In this document: positions 8,991-20,014 of the stretch, piece by piece
Layout of the letters: each line of letters opens with the position of its first letter
Position numbering within the stretch: the first letter of the stretch is position 1
Source of the DNA: Mycosarcoma maydis
Lineage: Eukaryota > Basidiomycota > Ustilaginomycetes > Ustilaginales
NCBI RefSeq assembly: GCF_000328475.2
Contig: NC_026481.1
Location: forward strand, 563,315 to 627,314
Direction: 5' to 3'
Length of the DNA: 64,000 nucleotides
Position numbers and translations under genes: made by a program
The notes under the pieces: model-generated
Told to the model about the DNA's origin: nothing
Databases searched by the model: none
Seen by the model: the letters and a program-made list of their open reading frames with translations, nothing else

Positions 8991-11379
8991 TTCTTAGTCA
9001 TCTTGCCTTGGGCGTACGGGTGCGACACACATCAAATCACACGATAGCATGCAGATTTCTGTTGTCGACAGTGGCACTTTTTACCTGTGTAAGTCCCTGC
9101 TATCCATTGACAACGACAGTTGAAAGTACGACATGCCCCTGAAGCGTTGTCACGACAACCAAACGTGTGATATGGGCCGTATAGAGAGATGATTCAGTCG
9201 CGACGATGAGTTGTATCAATGTCGGTGTTTGAGACGTTGCTCGGCCCGCTGCGGCGGAGTCAGCCGGAAGAGTCATTCTCAGCGGTGACAGTACAGGCGT
9301 GCTCTGAGCGGCTGACAAGAGCACAATATATTTCTTGCTTCTTAGCCGGAGCTGCGCAGAGAGCCTCGTATTCGGCTCCTATTATAAGATAAAGATATCG
9401 GAGATCGCTGGCTTCAGTTGCTGGTTTGTTGATGAACGTGATCTATCTCTTGATGTCGCCAGGCAATTCGAGTGCGTTTAACTTTTTCGTGAAAGCAAAG
9501 ATCATGATGCCGTTCTTGCTTGTGAATGAGGGCTATGCAGAGGGTCCTAAATTCGACCCCTATGTCAGCTTGCAATTTTGCTGAGAACGTCGGATTCCAA
9601 TGTCCTGACCGATATACCATAGTGATATGTGTGGTTTCGAAACTCGGAGATCAGACGTCCATAGCTGCAGTGGCCAGGTCGTCGATGTAATTGATGCATC
9701 TTTGTTGTCGTTGTGCAGGAGTTCAGCCTCAGGGAATTCACGATATTCACGATTTCCGGGTTTTCCCATAGTTTGTTGCACGTAAACCTTTTTTTGCCTA
9801 TGAGCGTGTGTGTAAATCGTGAATGTGACCAGTGCCGTCTCCTTTCAGCCACATGCGTGATGTTACAGCAGACAATCGTGAATGTCAATGCCCACCGGCC
9901 AAGCGCCATCATCAGGCTTTGATTTTTCCGTCAACATGCTTGCTGACCAGACAATGGCAGCTCAACAGCCAACTCGACGACACCAAGATGCACGGCATTA
10001 ATGTCCATAAACTCGTTACGGACATCCGATCGAAACTGAAAGCGAGAGCGAATTTTTTGGCATCTCACAATTGACAACTGCTTGTACATCGCTACAACTC
10101 TCCAGAGATGCACGATCCGACATACCGGTATAAGATAGTTACAACACGCGATATCGGTACTTTCGACAAACTAGCCGATGCAGTCATCAACGAGCAGAGA
10201 ATGATCGAAAATCACATTATTGAGAAGCTCGACGCACAGCCGGCACAAGCCAAGGTCACCAGCAAGGGTGAGAGCGATGAGAGCAACGAACCGTCAGGCA
10301 AGTCCGCAAGCGCCAAGACCTCAGGCAAGAAGGGAAAATCCAGGTATTCCCTTCTGCAAATGGCTCGGTCACCGAATCAAAGATTTGCGAGGCCAAGATT
10401 ATTATCCCCGGAAATTCCATCTACGACAAACCCAGAAGTGAAGACGCCAAGTCCGAAAAGGACGTTTGGTGCTCCTTCTCCCCGAATTGGAGACCATTAC
10501 CAGGACTCACTTGATCAGAACACGGGATCCTTGAATTGAGGGATAGCTTTCACAGGATCAACGACCACAGCATGCCCATCTGCCCTGAAACATGCACTAA
10601 GCGGATCTTGGCCCCTGCTAGTCAACTGTTGTAAGCTAGCGCAACCGGCGGTCTCTGCATATCAACTGATGAGGAAGACCTAGTTGTTATCCTGCCTGGC
10701 TACAAGGCTCCAATCTAGTGACCCGACATGCGGTGCGACCGATCTTGTATGTCAACTGGAACAAAGCACGAAGGGTTTGGGAGCCGTCCGCCCTTATGGC
10801 GAGCGGTGTGCTTAGCATTGTTGTCCTTGGCAAGACTTTCAATGTCCATGTCGTCTCCCTGTTCTTTACAACCTTTTCATTTATTGCTACCAGGGCAGTG
10901 TCGTATTCGATCGTGGACGCTATTGGCTATTATGTATCACTACAATTCCTGTGCACATGCTTGCGGTTGTGTGGCCCGGAAGATCTCGAGGACGGATACG
11001 TCATACTTATTTCGGCTGGTTTTTTCTGTGAAGAGGTCAGTCAAGGCTGCATTGATGCGCACCAGGCCGGAGCTTCTCTGAATGTGTGAAGCGTGACAGC
11101 CTTCCTGACACTGCACCGTGGCTGATGGCTGAGTCAGCAAGGAGCAACATCTATGTGTCGCGTACAGATCACTGCACGAGGCAGTACAGTATGTGTGAAC
11201 GTTGGTATACCCATCTTGCCTCTGGTGATGTACGTTTAACGTTGGTTGAGCTTAGCTTCTTCCGGATGTTGGTCATGGTGTAACAATTCAATTGTCGAAT
11301 CCGTCGAAGGATGCTTCGTGAAAATTGTCAAAGATGACGCCGAGGTCTTAGGAGCATCCATGTGATACTCGACGAAAAA
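8991..11379. other. Gene-free interval between rDNA and first host gene
   Basis: Apart from the decayed gag-like piece there is no supportable gene. Frames at 10718-11089 and 10728-11081 overlap each other, lack family signals and are probably chance. Copies of the TTCACGA/TCGTGAA heptamer occur near 9737, 9748, 9815 and 9874. Confidence 0.55.
9930..10540 (+). pseudogene. Decayed LTR-retrotransposon gag fragment (tentative)
   Basis: Open but broken frames read like a Copia-type Gag. One reads QLNSQLDDTKMHGINVHKL, then a stop near 10072. The next is MHDPTYRYKIVTTRDIGTF with EEQ-like helix text (INEQRMIENHIIEKL), from 10108. After a +1 frame change, FCKWLGHRIKDLRGQ appears near 10351-10395. 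The last resembles a CCHC knuckle (C..C...GH....C) that has lost cysteines. A stop and a frameshift separate the pieces, and no protease, integrase or reverse transcriptase is seen. It could instead be an unrelated degenerate gene. Confidence 0.4.
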
Positions 11380-13317
11380 CTAATTGGACCGCCCAGATAC
11401 CCTTTTGATGCCGTCCAGCAAAGGTCGTCTCTCTCCACTTTCATCGTTCTCGGCAGCGTCATCGTTAATAAAGTCACCGTTGCGAATATCATTGGCAGAC
11501 TGATGTTGGTGCCTTTCGTCTTCTTTTCTGGCTCGCTCTTCTGCACCAGGATATTCTTGGATGTCGGATATCCTGACGATGTGAGGTGTACGATCCTGAC
11601 TGCCGACCTCGACAATAAAAGGTTCTGAGTAGGAGTTCTGAACGCTGCCGGAAGTTTGGTTGCTGAGCGCAGCACGATGCAAATCTTGATAGTTGAGACC
11701 GTCCACGGACGTGGCGACGGAAGAGGTGCTCTCGCGCCGCATGGGAGTATTTGGCTCGTATGAGCCGGAGGCTTTGCGAGAGATGCTGGCAAACGAATTA
11801 GGTGATCCTGGTCGCTTAATGGCCACTTTGTCGACGGCACGAACTTTGCTGTTGGGTAGTCCGTACTTTGCGTCGTTTCTGGCGCCGAGATCGTTGTCCA
11901 TGATGCCAATGGTGCCGTAGCTGCTGCGGAGGGGTGCCTTCATAGGACCGCCGAGCTTTCGACGTCGCTCAATGATACCGCGAATGAGGGGCTGCCAGTT
12001 CTGACCGGCACTATTGGCAGCCTGACGATTTCGGACGACCTTGATCTTGTTGTGTACGTCAACATAGATGTCAGTTTCGTCAACGATTTCTTCTCCAATC
12101 ATCTCTTCGATGACATCCTCGAGCGTGACAACGCCGAGCGCACCGCGCGACTCGCCAGGGTGAGTCGAGACGAGAATCATGTGACTGCGACCTTGCTGGA
12201 AGTAGTTGAGACAGTCGAGGAGCGTGAGATCGCAACTGGCCTCGGGAAGCGGAGTGAGATGGAAGCTCGACACGGCTAGAGCGTCCTCAGGATCATACTG
12301 GATGAGGTTTTTGACCAATAGCATACCGACAATGGCATCCTTCTTGCCCGGTTCGTGCACGGGTACACGCGAATAGCCGGATCGAACCAGTTTGGCTACG
12401 CCTTCCTCGTCAAGGATGGTATCGCTCGACATGATATAGACATCTTCGATTGGGGTCATGACGTCGCGAACGGTCTTATCGTTGAGCTCGAGTACAGCGC
12501 GGATAATGGTGACTTCGTCTTCGTGCAAGTGCTCGGTTCCTATCTGCTGGTGAAGTGATACAAAAGTCTTGAGCTCGGCTTTGCGGTAGGTGGTGCCGTG
12601 CTCTTCGCCGAGACACCAGTCAAGGAACTTGGCAGTTGGCCAGGCGATGGGAGCGAGGATGAGCATGGTGGCATGAACCATGGGTGCGCAAAAGGCGCCG
12701 ATAGCGAGACCGTAACGTGCGCAGATGCTTTGCGGGACGATTTCTCCAAAGATGACGATGAGCAAGGTGGAAGAGAGTACGGCTGCGAGACCACCGCCAA
12801 AGTCGGAAAGAAAGACGGGCAGGGTCTCGTTGACGATGACGTTTCCGAGAAGCAAGACGACGAGCACCCAGTGACGACCTTTTTCAAGAAGCTTGAGCAC
12901 CTTTGTGGCGTGCTTGCGTTCCTTGTCAGAGCCAGAGGAGGCTAATACCTGAAGATTGACCATGTCAAGGCCCATGAGCCCAAGAGTGAGGCCTGCAAAG
13001 ATACCACCGAGCACGACAAGCGCAGCGATGGTGAGAATGTCGATGGTAAGTTTGAGCGGATCGTCGCTGACAGGATCGTCGCCATCGTGATGGGGATGTG
13101 AAGCTCCCGACGCATCGGATGCGGTTGAAAGATACGGTGTTGCGAAGGAGAAGGGAGCTGAGAGTACCGGTGCGATGAGATGCACCAAAGCCGTCAACGC
13201 AACAATGGCAAGTTTGACAAAAGGCTGTGCGCGATACTGCATTGAGCTAGCAGTAACAACATGCCGAGACGAGCCGATCCGCGCTGAGCCGGCGGTACGA
13301 GCCGCCACCAAGTCCAT
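11380..13317 (-). CDS. MAM3: Mam3/CNNM-family membrane protein (DUF21 plus CBS pair)
   Basis: This protein is predicted to act in divalent-cation (Mg/Mn/Co) handling at the vacuole or plasma membrane, as yeast Mam3 and animal CNNM proteins do. With the start at 13317 it has 645 residues. A signal-like hydrophobic stretch lies at ~33-54. The DUF21 transmembrane domain spans ~89-255 (GGIFAGLTLGLMGLD, LLGNVIVNETLPV, IFGEIVPQSI are hallmark motifs). A CBS pair lies at ~283-417 (VRDVMTPIEDV ... LGVVTLEDVIEEMIGEEIVDE), followed by a disordered Ser-rich tail. The frame is open back to 13476, but that extra stretch contains the TTCGTGA-type motif characteristic of non-coding DNA here, so Met at 13317 (or 13242, directly before the hydrophobic segment) is preferred. 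No intron is needed. Confidence 0.93.
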   Translation of the reverse strand: MDLVAARTAGSARIGSSRHVVTASSMQYRAQPFVKLAIVALTALVHLIAPVLSAPFSFATPYLSTASDASGASHPHHDGDDPVSDDPLKLTIDILTIAALVVLGGIFAGLTLGLMGLDMVNLQVLASSGSDKERKHATKVLKLLEKGRHWVLVVLLLGNVIVNETLPVFLSDFGGGLAAVLSSTLLIVIFGEIVPQSICARYGLAIGAFCAPMVHATMLILAPIAWPTAKFLDWCLGEEHGTTYRKAELKTFVSLHQQIGTEHLHEDEVTIIRAVLELNDKTVRDVMTPIEDVYIMSSDTILDEEGVAKLVRSGYSRVPVHEPGKKDAIVGMLLVKNLIQYDPEDALAVSSFHLTPLPEASCDLTLLDCLNYFQQGRSHMILVSTHPGESRGALGVVTLEDVIEEMIGEEIVDETDIYVDVHNKIKVVRNRQAANSAGQNWQPLIRGIIERRRKLGGPMKAPLRSSYGTIGIMDNDLGARNDAKYGLPNSKVRAVDKVAIKRPGSPNSFASISRKASGSYEPNTPMRRESTSSVATSVDGLNYQDLHRAALSNQTSGSVQNSYSEPFIVEVGSQDRTPHIVRISDIQEYPGAEERARKEDERHQHQSANDIRNGDFINDDAAENDESGERRPLLDGIKRVSGRSN

Positions 13318-14229
13318 ATCGAAAGGCCGAGTTGGACGTCGAGCTTGATATGTGAACCGTGAACGGAAGGCGAAAGAGGAGGGATGGTGACAAGGCAAGA
13401 AAGAACCAAGAAGTGTAATCAAACACGAAATCAATCGTGAATCGCTGACGGAAGCGCTTTGGGAGATCCAAGTCACAAAGTCGCGAGTAAGAAAACGTGC
13501 ACCTTCACGCTACAAGTTGTAGCTTTCTTGGATTTGTCGTCTTTGACTGCGCCAAATCATCACTCAGCGTCTCTAAGCTTTCCACACTTGGCCTTGACCC
13601 AATGAATCGTGAAATAAATATTACGTATAACTAGTTATATATTATATTTAAATCATGCGCATATTTATTCGTGATTGTTTAGTGTTGAGTGTATTGAAAC
13701 GCTGCCTGGTTTTGGTTTCCTTTTCCATGGTTGTGCGTTGTGCGTCGTGCCATAGAGACTCGTGACTGATTCTGGATTCACGATTGCTTTGCCGCATACA
13801 GCAGGTGCATCGTGCAGCAAACGTGACATTTGTGACGTGATTCGCGTTCCACAATTTACGTTTCGTAATATTCGTGATTGTGTGATATTCACGATTGTGA
13901 TTTTCTGTTGAAGAATCGCGAGACCAAATTGCGTCACATCGGTGATGAATCGGGAGATTCGTGGCATTCAGGACGAGTCTCACACTCTGTGACTCTTTAT
14001 TGGCAACACGCACGACGCACGCGGCCAAGGCAGGCATGTGCACGCTCCAACGCTCCAACGCACTTGATCGTGAATGACGAATGCATGTATATTGACAACC
14101 CTCGTGGCTCATGAGCTCGTGACTTACTCTATGAGTCGCCGCCTCTCGTCTGTACACCCACACGATCACATTGGCAATTCGCAGATCGCTGCAGCTTGAC
14201 GGCAAACCGCATGCTTTCTCTATTTCACC
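13318..14229. other. Divergent intergenic region with TTCACGA/TCGTGAA heptamers
   Basis: This is the shared upstream region of the Mam3-like gene (minus) and the coiled-coil gene (plus). It holds an AT-rich stretch near 13610-13665 and several heptamer copies (near 13604, 13668, 13775, 13870, 13889). No gene is visible. Confidence 0.6.
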
Positions 14230-17200
14230 ATGACGGACGATGAGCCGCGCCAGCTCTTACCCGAGGCTGAGTCGCACCAAAACCTATCCAACAAACTTGG
14301 CGCTTCTCGACCCCTTCCACCCAGAAACCGTAGTAACAGAGCAACAGCATCGCTCGCCAGGCCATCATTGCCAATGTCCGAAGCAGCTGCTGCTGCGAAC
14401 ACGGCCAGCATTGCTCCTCGCCAACCGAGGGGTACCAAAGACGAGCTGGAAAGTTCGCACGACTCACAGGCGACTGCAAACAGCCACAATGACGATCGAG
14501 CACATCTTGAAGCCTGTGGAACTGCATCTCCTGAAAAGATGGCAGTACAGAGAACAGTCTCGGGCACTTCGGTGCGCAGCGTTCGCTCCATTGGCGCTAC
14601 AGCAGACATCCCCAAGGAGGAGATCGAAAGAGCGCTCGAGGGTTTAGATCGGGATGACCTCGTTGTTGCTCTTGGACGCGCAAAGGTGCAAATGGATGAG
14701 ATCGAGGCTCAGCTCGACAGCCAAGTACTCCAGAATGAGACCTTGCACGATTCTGCCACTTGCTTGACTCAGCAATTGGCCAAGGCCGAATCTCAGGTAA
14801 ACTCACTGCAGTTGCTTGTCAAGCAGAGGGAGGAGAGGATCGACGAGGTCATGGCCGACCAGGAGCGCATGGAGGGCGAAGTCTATTCCACCATGCAGAT
14901 CATCGAGCGCCTCCGCAAACAGCTCTCCGAGACCGAAAAAAGTCGCAACGATGCCGAGAGACGCTACCTCGATCAAACAGCCACCATGGACAAGGAGCGT
15001 CAATACTACCAAGACACTGAGGCACTCCTCAAATCGCAAAAAGCCACACAAGCCTCAGCCTACGACAAGCTTCTCTCCAGTCATAACGAACTGCTTCGCG
15101 AGCACGAGCGCATCACTAATCGCCTCGCGTCCATCAAGGCCAGCACAGGCATACCAGGCCTCGAGTCGCCCCTTACAACCACGCGAGAGCTGACTTCCGA
15201 TACACGGCTCAATGGCCAGGATACGTCATCACAGGAAGCCGTAGACTACGAGCAGAGCGCACCTAGCCACATTAGCCAATCGCAAATGTCTGCTGGTGTC
15301 GGTTCTGCCAGACTTGCCTCCTTCGCCGAGGAGCGAGACATGGCTGCCCTTCTCGAGGAACTTTCTACGCTTCAAAGGTCCCACTCATCGCTTTCAGAGA
15401 CCATGGCTACCCTGCAGGCTGAGCTCAAGGATGTTCGAGCCGAGAACGCTACCTTGCGCGACCAGAATGAGACCTTTATGGACATTCTCCAAGAGAAGAC
15501 GTTCAGTGGTGCACTGCTCAACGAGAGTGCGATGCTTCGTGGCATTCGACGAGCCTCGAATCGACGTTTCCGCGCGCAGGACGGTCTTGAAGATCCCTAC
15601 GACGATGACTACATCACTGAGACTGGCTCTTTGGGCACCGATGACACCGATGATGATGACCAGTCCGGCAGCACTTCCATCTCACCCGGCACCATCCCCG
15701 AGGAGGACGAAGACGACGTCGATGATGTTCCCGACACACCAAAGGCTCCGTCCACTCGAATTCAAAGCTCTCGTCGAAGGCGCGCCGGTTCCGGCACCCT
15801 CTTACCAGCAACCAATTTGGCATCCGAACTCGAAGATACATCCAGCGACTCCGTGGCTGCCAGTCCCAGCGGCGATCAATTGGCACGAGAGAAGCGCACT
15901 AGTCAACGAGTCGGTGCTGTATCGGACAGCATCAACGAGTTGCAGCAAGAGGTTCGCGAGCTGCGCGAAGCCAATCAGGCTCTCACCCTCTATATCTCCA
16001 AGATCATTGATCGCATCATCGCACGCGAAGGCTACGAAAACATTCTTGCTGTCGAGAATCGTGGTACCGTTCGAGGTCCACGCCACAAGGTTTCCCGTGC
16101 CAAGCTCGGTCAGAGTCCAGAACGTAATAAAGGAGCCAGCACAGAAAATCTAGCTGAGTTGCGCAATGTGTCGAGCACGCGCGCTTCCAGTCAAGGTGGC
16201 GGGCTCTTTGGCTATGGGGCTAGCTCGGGCGGTTCTCGCACAAAGGCTCCGCCAAAGAGCAAACGCACGTCCTCGATCGATTGGCGCTGCTTGCCCTTCC
16301 TTGGCGGCGGTGCAAGCAGCGCCAACGATGCGCCAGATTCCACTTCGAATTTGCGATCTTTGGCTCTGCAGTCTGATAATCTGCTGATACCAGCTCGCGA
16401 TGGGTCTGCTCGCAAGCTGCGAACCAGCGAGGAGATTGAAGATGAGCAAGATGTAGCCGAACGTGAGCGCATCCGACAAGAGCTGCTTATGCGTGGCATT
16501 CAACCGCCCAAGCATCAGCTCGTGCAGAGCCCTACCGGACCGCGAGGACCGCGAGAGCGACGTCGTCAGAGTGTCCCGGCGACGCCTGGTGCTGGAGGTT
16601 TCGCAGCCTTCTTCTCGCGCGTCGTGGGCGGCGCAAGCTCGAATCCAGTTTTGAGTCCGTCTAGATCCGATTCCCAGTCGCAGGCGTCGACGACTCCAGG
16701 CAGAAGCTCCGACACTGCGTTTGAGCGTGCCATTTCGTCGACACCAGCTGATCGCGATGAAGAACGCTCTCGTGCCGTCCAGCTGTCGGCAGGAAGCGGC
16801 TCAAGCCTGACTAAACTCAACGGTGGGCAAGGCATTGCTTCGAGAGCTCGACAGCAGCGAGCCGAAAAACTTCAACAGACGCTCGAGCTTGCCGCGGAAA
16901 GCAGCTCGGGTCACCCATTCCCCTCGTCTTTGCACAGCAGCTCCTCGAACAGTCGCACCACCAGTGGGACCAGTAGTCACGCTGACAGCTCTATCCTCGA
17001 GAACTCAGTTGCGGGCGACGAAAGCTACTCTTTACCAGCTCCACCGGCAGGCTCGACACATTTGCCCTCGGATGCAGGTCGGATCGACTCGCCCTTGACC
17101 GGCTACGGTAGTGCTCTTCCGCCGCTGCCGCACGAGACCACGGGTGACGAAGATCCTGAGTCGTTCCGATCGCCGACGTGGTTGCAAAACGAGCCGATGC

Positions 17201-17382
17201 CGCCACAGACCAGCCAGGATCAAGGGTGGAAGCGCGCTTTTCGGAGGATCAGCCTCCTCGGCACCAACTCGCACGACGCCAACGAGCAGCACACCGTGAC
17301 TAGCGCCTCGACAAGCGACGATCAGCGTAGCCCGGAATCGGCTCCGGCATTGTTACCGTTTTCGACCGAAGAGCGCTCGTGA
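14230..17382 (+). CDS. Large coiled-coil protein, function unknown
   Basis: The protein has 1050 residues and no intron. A disordered N-terminus (1-135) precedes long heptad-rich coiled coils at ~137-300 (EEIERALEGLDRDDLVVALG, EAQLDSQVLQNETL) and ~375-425 (LLEELSTLQRSHSSLSETM, LKDVRAENATLRDQNETF). An acidic Asp-rich stretch follows at ~455-505. A conserved-looking short coil lies at ~560-605 (INELQQEVRELREANQALTL then YISKIIDRIIAREGYENIL). The C-terminal 440 residues are Ser/Arg-rich and disordered. The LTLYISKIIDRI block resembles a motif I recall from fungal proteins annotated only as M-protein-repeat or coiled-coil proteins. A scaffold role at membrane or cytoskeleton is possible but not shown. 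The convergent neighbour ends 248 bp away. Confidence 0.85.
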   Translation: MTDDEPRQLLPEAESHQNLSNKLGASRPLPPRNRSNRATASLARPSLPMSEAAAAANTASIAPRQPRGTKDELESSHDSQATANSHNDDRAHLEACGTASPEKMAVQRTVSGTSVRSVRSIGATADIPKEEIERALEGLDRDDLVVALGRAKVQMDEIEAQLDSQVLQNETLHDSATCLTQQLAKAESQVNSLQLLVKQREERIDEVMADQERMEGEVYSTMQIIERLRKQLSETEKSRNDAERRYLDQTATMDKERQYYQDTEALLKSQKATQASAYDKLLSSHNELLREHERITNRLASIKASTGIPGLESPLTTTRELTSDTRLNGQDTSSQEAVDYEQSAPSHISQSQMSAGVGSARLASFAEERDMAALLEELSTLQRSHSSLSETMATLQAELKDVRAENATLRDQNETFMDILQEKTFSGALLNESAMLRGIRRASNRRFRAQDGLEDPYDDDYITETGSLGTDDTDDDDQSGSTSISPGTIPEEDEDDVDDVPDTPKAPSTRIQSSRRRRAGSGTLLPATNLASELEDTSSDSVAASPSGDQLAREKRTSQRVGAVSDSINELQQEVRELREANQALTLYISKIIDRIIAREGYENILAVENRGTVRGPRHKVSRAKLGQSPERNKGASTENLAELRNVSSTRASSQGGGLFGYGASSGGSRTKAPPKSKRTSSIDWRCLPFLGGGASSANDAPDSTSNLRSLALQSDNLLIPARDGSARKLRTSEEIEDEQDVAERERIRQELLMRGIQPPKHQLVQSPTGPRGPRERRRQSVPATPGAGGFAAFFSRVVGGASSNPVLSPSRSDSQSQASTTPGRSSDTAFERAISSTPADRDEERSRAVQLSAGSGSSLTKLNGGQGIASRARQQRAEKLQQTLELAAESSSGHPFPSSLHSSSSNSRTTSGTSSHADSSILENSVAGDESYSLPAPPAGSTHLPSDAGRIDSPLTGYGSALPPLPHETTGDEDPESFRSPTWLQNEPMPPQTSQDQGWKRAFRRISLLGTNSHDANEQHTVTSASTSDDQRSPESAPALLPFSTEERS

Positions 17383-17629
17383 TAGGGATACATCCAGGTC
17401 ACGGCTCTCGCTTTCGATCGACAAGATCTCTGCGCTGCCCACGTTGCTCATTGTTACCATTCACTTGATTTGATACCCCTGATCCCAACGATTGATATTC
17501 ACGATTCTCACTTATGTCTCGGATCGTTTGTCTCATGCCACCGTCCTGAAGCATCTGTGGTACCGCTGTGTATGGGTTTGTGACGTGATCTATGGAAATG
17601 TCGTCTCGGTTGGGAACATTTCACCAGCA

Positions 17630-19378
17630 TCAATGGGTGGCTCCACCAAAGAGCACGCCTCCATCGCCGGAAGAGGTGCGCTGCATATACATGAGGTATT
17701 TCCAAGCTGCGGTGAGCGCAGCAGCGACAAGAAAGGCGGTGTCGAAGAGACTGCCAAAGACTACTTGAAAGCTAGGCAGGGTAGCGAGCAGAGGACGAGA
17801 CGCGTCATGATCTGGTAGAGCGCTCGTAGAGAGCGGCGTCGAGACGGAAACCGGCAGGGACGATCGCAGCTGGATCAAAGTGGCGAGTAGATAGATGGTC
17901 ATGATCTCGGCGAGGAAGAGCACGAGGAAGGAGCTGGAAACGCCGGTGCCAGCTGCACGGAATGCTGAGCCAAGATAGCCAAGCACGCTGCCGATGCGGC
18001 CCCAGATGAGCACACCAACAAAGAGAAGCGAGACTTGCTTTGTCCACGCAGCGACGTCGAGATTGACATCGAAGATGCGAATCAGATAGGCTACCGAGAG
18101 CGAGATGAAGTCGGGCGGAGCCGTGTCCTTGTAACCAAGGACGAGCAGATTGAGTATCGATAGCGCAATGCGAAACGCACAGTACGCCGCCCACACCCAG
18201 CCAACAAGGATCCAGAGCTTGCCGACCACGGTGGCATTTAGGCGTTCCTTGTTCTGCAATCCAGTCATGCGATCCAGATCGTCGCGCATAGCGGCTGCGA
18301 CCGAGGAGAGACCAAAAATCTCGGACTTGAGCGACTTGATGTCTTTGGACCGACTGTCACCGCCCCAAAGTTTCGAGACATTCCAGCCAGATGAGCTGCG
18401 ATCAGGCGTTTCGCTTTCAAGGCGTGCCAGATCCGCCTTTCTTGATGCCAGGTCAGAGCACGTTTTCTGAAACGATTCTTGTGCGAAACGAATGTCGCTG
18501 TGCGAGGGTGGACGTTGCTGCGTTCCTCGGACATGCTCAGCGGCCTCCCATGCGGACTGAAGCGCTGCAGAGCCAGAAAGGATGGCGATGATCGTGACAC
18601 CGATTACAGCTGTCCTTGCCATGAGAGCGTCAAGGATGCCTGCGCCGGTGCGCTTATCCAGAAGGGCAGCGGGAAGAGGCACGTTGAAGAAGAGCACGAG
18701 CCAGGGCAGAAAGGGAACAAGAAGATACACAATACGACGAGGCAGAGGCGTGGAAGCGTTGCTGCGATATGTCAAGAGCAAGCAGACTGCAAGCGGAATG
18801 AAAACTATAGCAAGAGCCTGAACAGCAGCCAAATCGAAGCGCCATACTTTTCGTAACATGGTCGCATTGCCGGCTGCAAAGCCGGCGGTCTCGAGCAAGA
18901 CCGCGACGAAGAGAGAAGCGGACTCGGCAAACGCCAACGAGAAGAGGAGCGCTGACACACTGGCAAGGTCCAAGCTACCCTGAGAGTTGCGGACGCGCAC
19001 GGGAGTAAGCATGGAAGCTTTCAACTGAGTCCAAGACGGCAGCGCTGATCCCCTGTTGATCGTCAAGAACGGAGACCTGTCGGCTGCATTGCGGCCGAAG
19101 TGATCGCCGCTGCCGCCGTCGTCGCCATCATCGTGTATCGAGTTGGATTGAAATGCAGCAATACTCGAAGAGCAAGTTGCGGTTACAGGCTGCGGCAGGG
19201 ATGTAGAGACTTTTGCACTGACATCGAGCGAGGCATGCCGTGCTTGACCGAAGAGGAAGGGGAGTGCGGCTCGAGCCGAGAGGTAGAGCGCTAGCTTGAT
19301 AGCCAGTATGAGGGCAAGATCGATCATGACGATACTGGCAATGTTGCCATTGTGTCTGTGCCAGGCGCAAGGTGTCAA
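17630..19378 (-). CDS. GPHR / GTG-type multi-spanning membrane protein
   Basis: The 582-residue membrane protein has about nine hydrophobic segments: ~15-40, 138-165, 185-205, 215-240, 250-275, 385-410, 455-475, 490-510, 545-565. The order is N-terminal helices, a long charged loop with a coiled coil (~285-375, SDLASRKADLARLESE and SLKSEIFGLSSVAAAMRDDL), then GKLWILVGWVWAAYCAFRI at ~385. That is the layout of the Golgi pH regulator family (GPHR_N plus ABA_GPCR domains), proposed Golgi anion channels in animals and GTG proteins in plants. Met at 19327 lies directly before the first helix and is an equally good start. No intron is seen. Confidence 0.85.
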   Translation of the reverse strand: MTPCAWHRHNGNIASIVMIDLALILAIKLALYLSARAALPFLFGQARHASLDVSAKVSTSLPQPVTATCSSSIAAFQSNSIHDDGDDGGSGDHFGRNAADRSPFLTINRGSALPSWTQLKASMLTPVRVRNSQGSLDLASVSALLFSLAFAESASLFVAVLLETAGFAAGNATMLRKVWRFDLAAVQALAIVFIPLAVCLLLTYRSNASTPLPRRIVYLLVPFLPWLVLFFNVPLPAALLDKRTGAGILDALMARTAVIGVTIIAILSGSAALQSAWEAAEHVRGTQQRPPSHSDIRFAQESFQKTCSDLASRKADLARLESETPDRSSSGWNVSKLWGGDSRSKDIKSLKSEIFGLSSVAAAMRDDLDRMTGLQNKERLNATVVGKLWILVGWVWAAYCAFRIALSILNLLVLGYKDTAPPDFISLSVAYLIRIFDVNLDVAAWTKQVSLLFVGVLIWGRIGSVLGYLGSAFRAAGTGVSSSFLVLFLAEIMTIYLLATLIQLRSSLPVSVSTPLSTSALPDHDASRPLLATLPSFQVVFGSLFDTAFLVAAALTAAWKYLMYMQRTSSGDGGVLFGGATH

Positions 19379-20014
19379 ACGACGGGCTCTTCCGGAAGCT
19401 CTTCACGATTCGTGATTCACAGATTGATGGACGTGGATTGTTGCGCGTAGAGGAGGTGTGTGCACAGAGCAGCGCCTCAAGAGTGCAACCTCCACCTGAG
19501 AAAAGTTACGAGTGGGAGCACAGCTTGCGTATGGCGTCGAGCGTGCGACAGCGCACGCAATGTTAGAGTCTAAACAACCTCACATTTTTGGCGCATGGGC
19601 ATGAGGATTTCTCGACGCGTCGGAACATGGGCAAATCGCCGACCAAATCGTGAATCACGAATCACGAATGTGAAGCGTGGCAGAGGAAAGGAGCGCGAGT
19701 TGCGAGTGTTGACTCGAAGCAACACGCACGCGCCGCGTAGACGTGAGTAAGAATTCACGATTCGTGATTGAGATTCACGATTTGTTTTGTTTCAAGTGCG
19801 CGCGCGCGCTCTGCTGCTGCCTGTTGTTCTGCTCCGAAGATTAACACTCGTGACTTGAATTTTTGACCAACGATCTCGTGTTGGATGGCATGCAAGAGCG
19901 AGATCGGGCCAAAGAAACATGTCCAACGATCGTCCATCATGAATGATACCACGACCATCATCATCATCATCACACCTTGCTTACTTGTGCCTCTCTCACC
20001 CTGTCTTGCTCAAC
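19379..20014. other. Divergent intergenic region (GPHR gene and DUO1), heptamer-rich
   Basis: It contains several clustered heptamer copies in both orientations, for example 19403-19425, 19646-19675 and 19752-19785, some forming overlapping inverted repeats (TTCACGATTCGTGA). A short ATC repeat at 19953-19973 lies just before the DUO1 start. Confidence 0.6.

Noticed and set aside
13318..13476. N-terminal extension of the Mam3-like protein
   Set aside because: It reads through a TTCACGA-type motif typical of non-coding DNA here and lacks family similarity.
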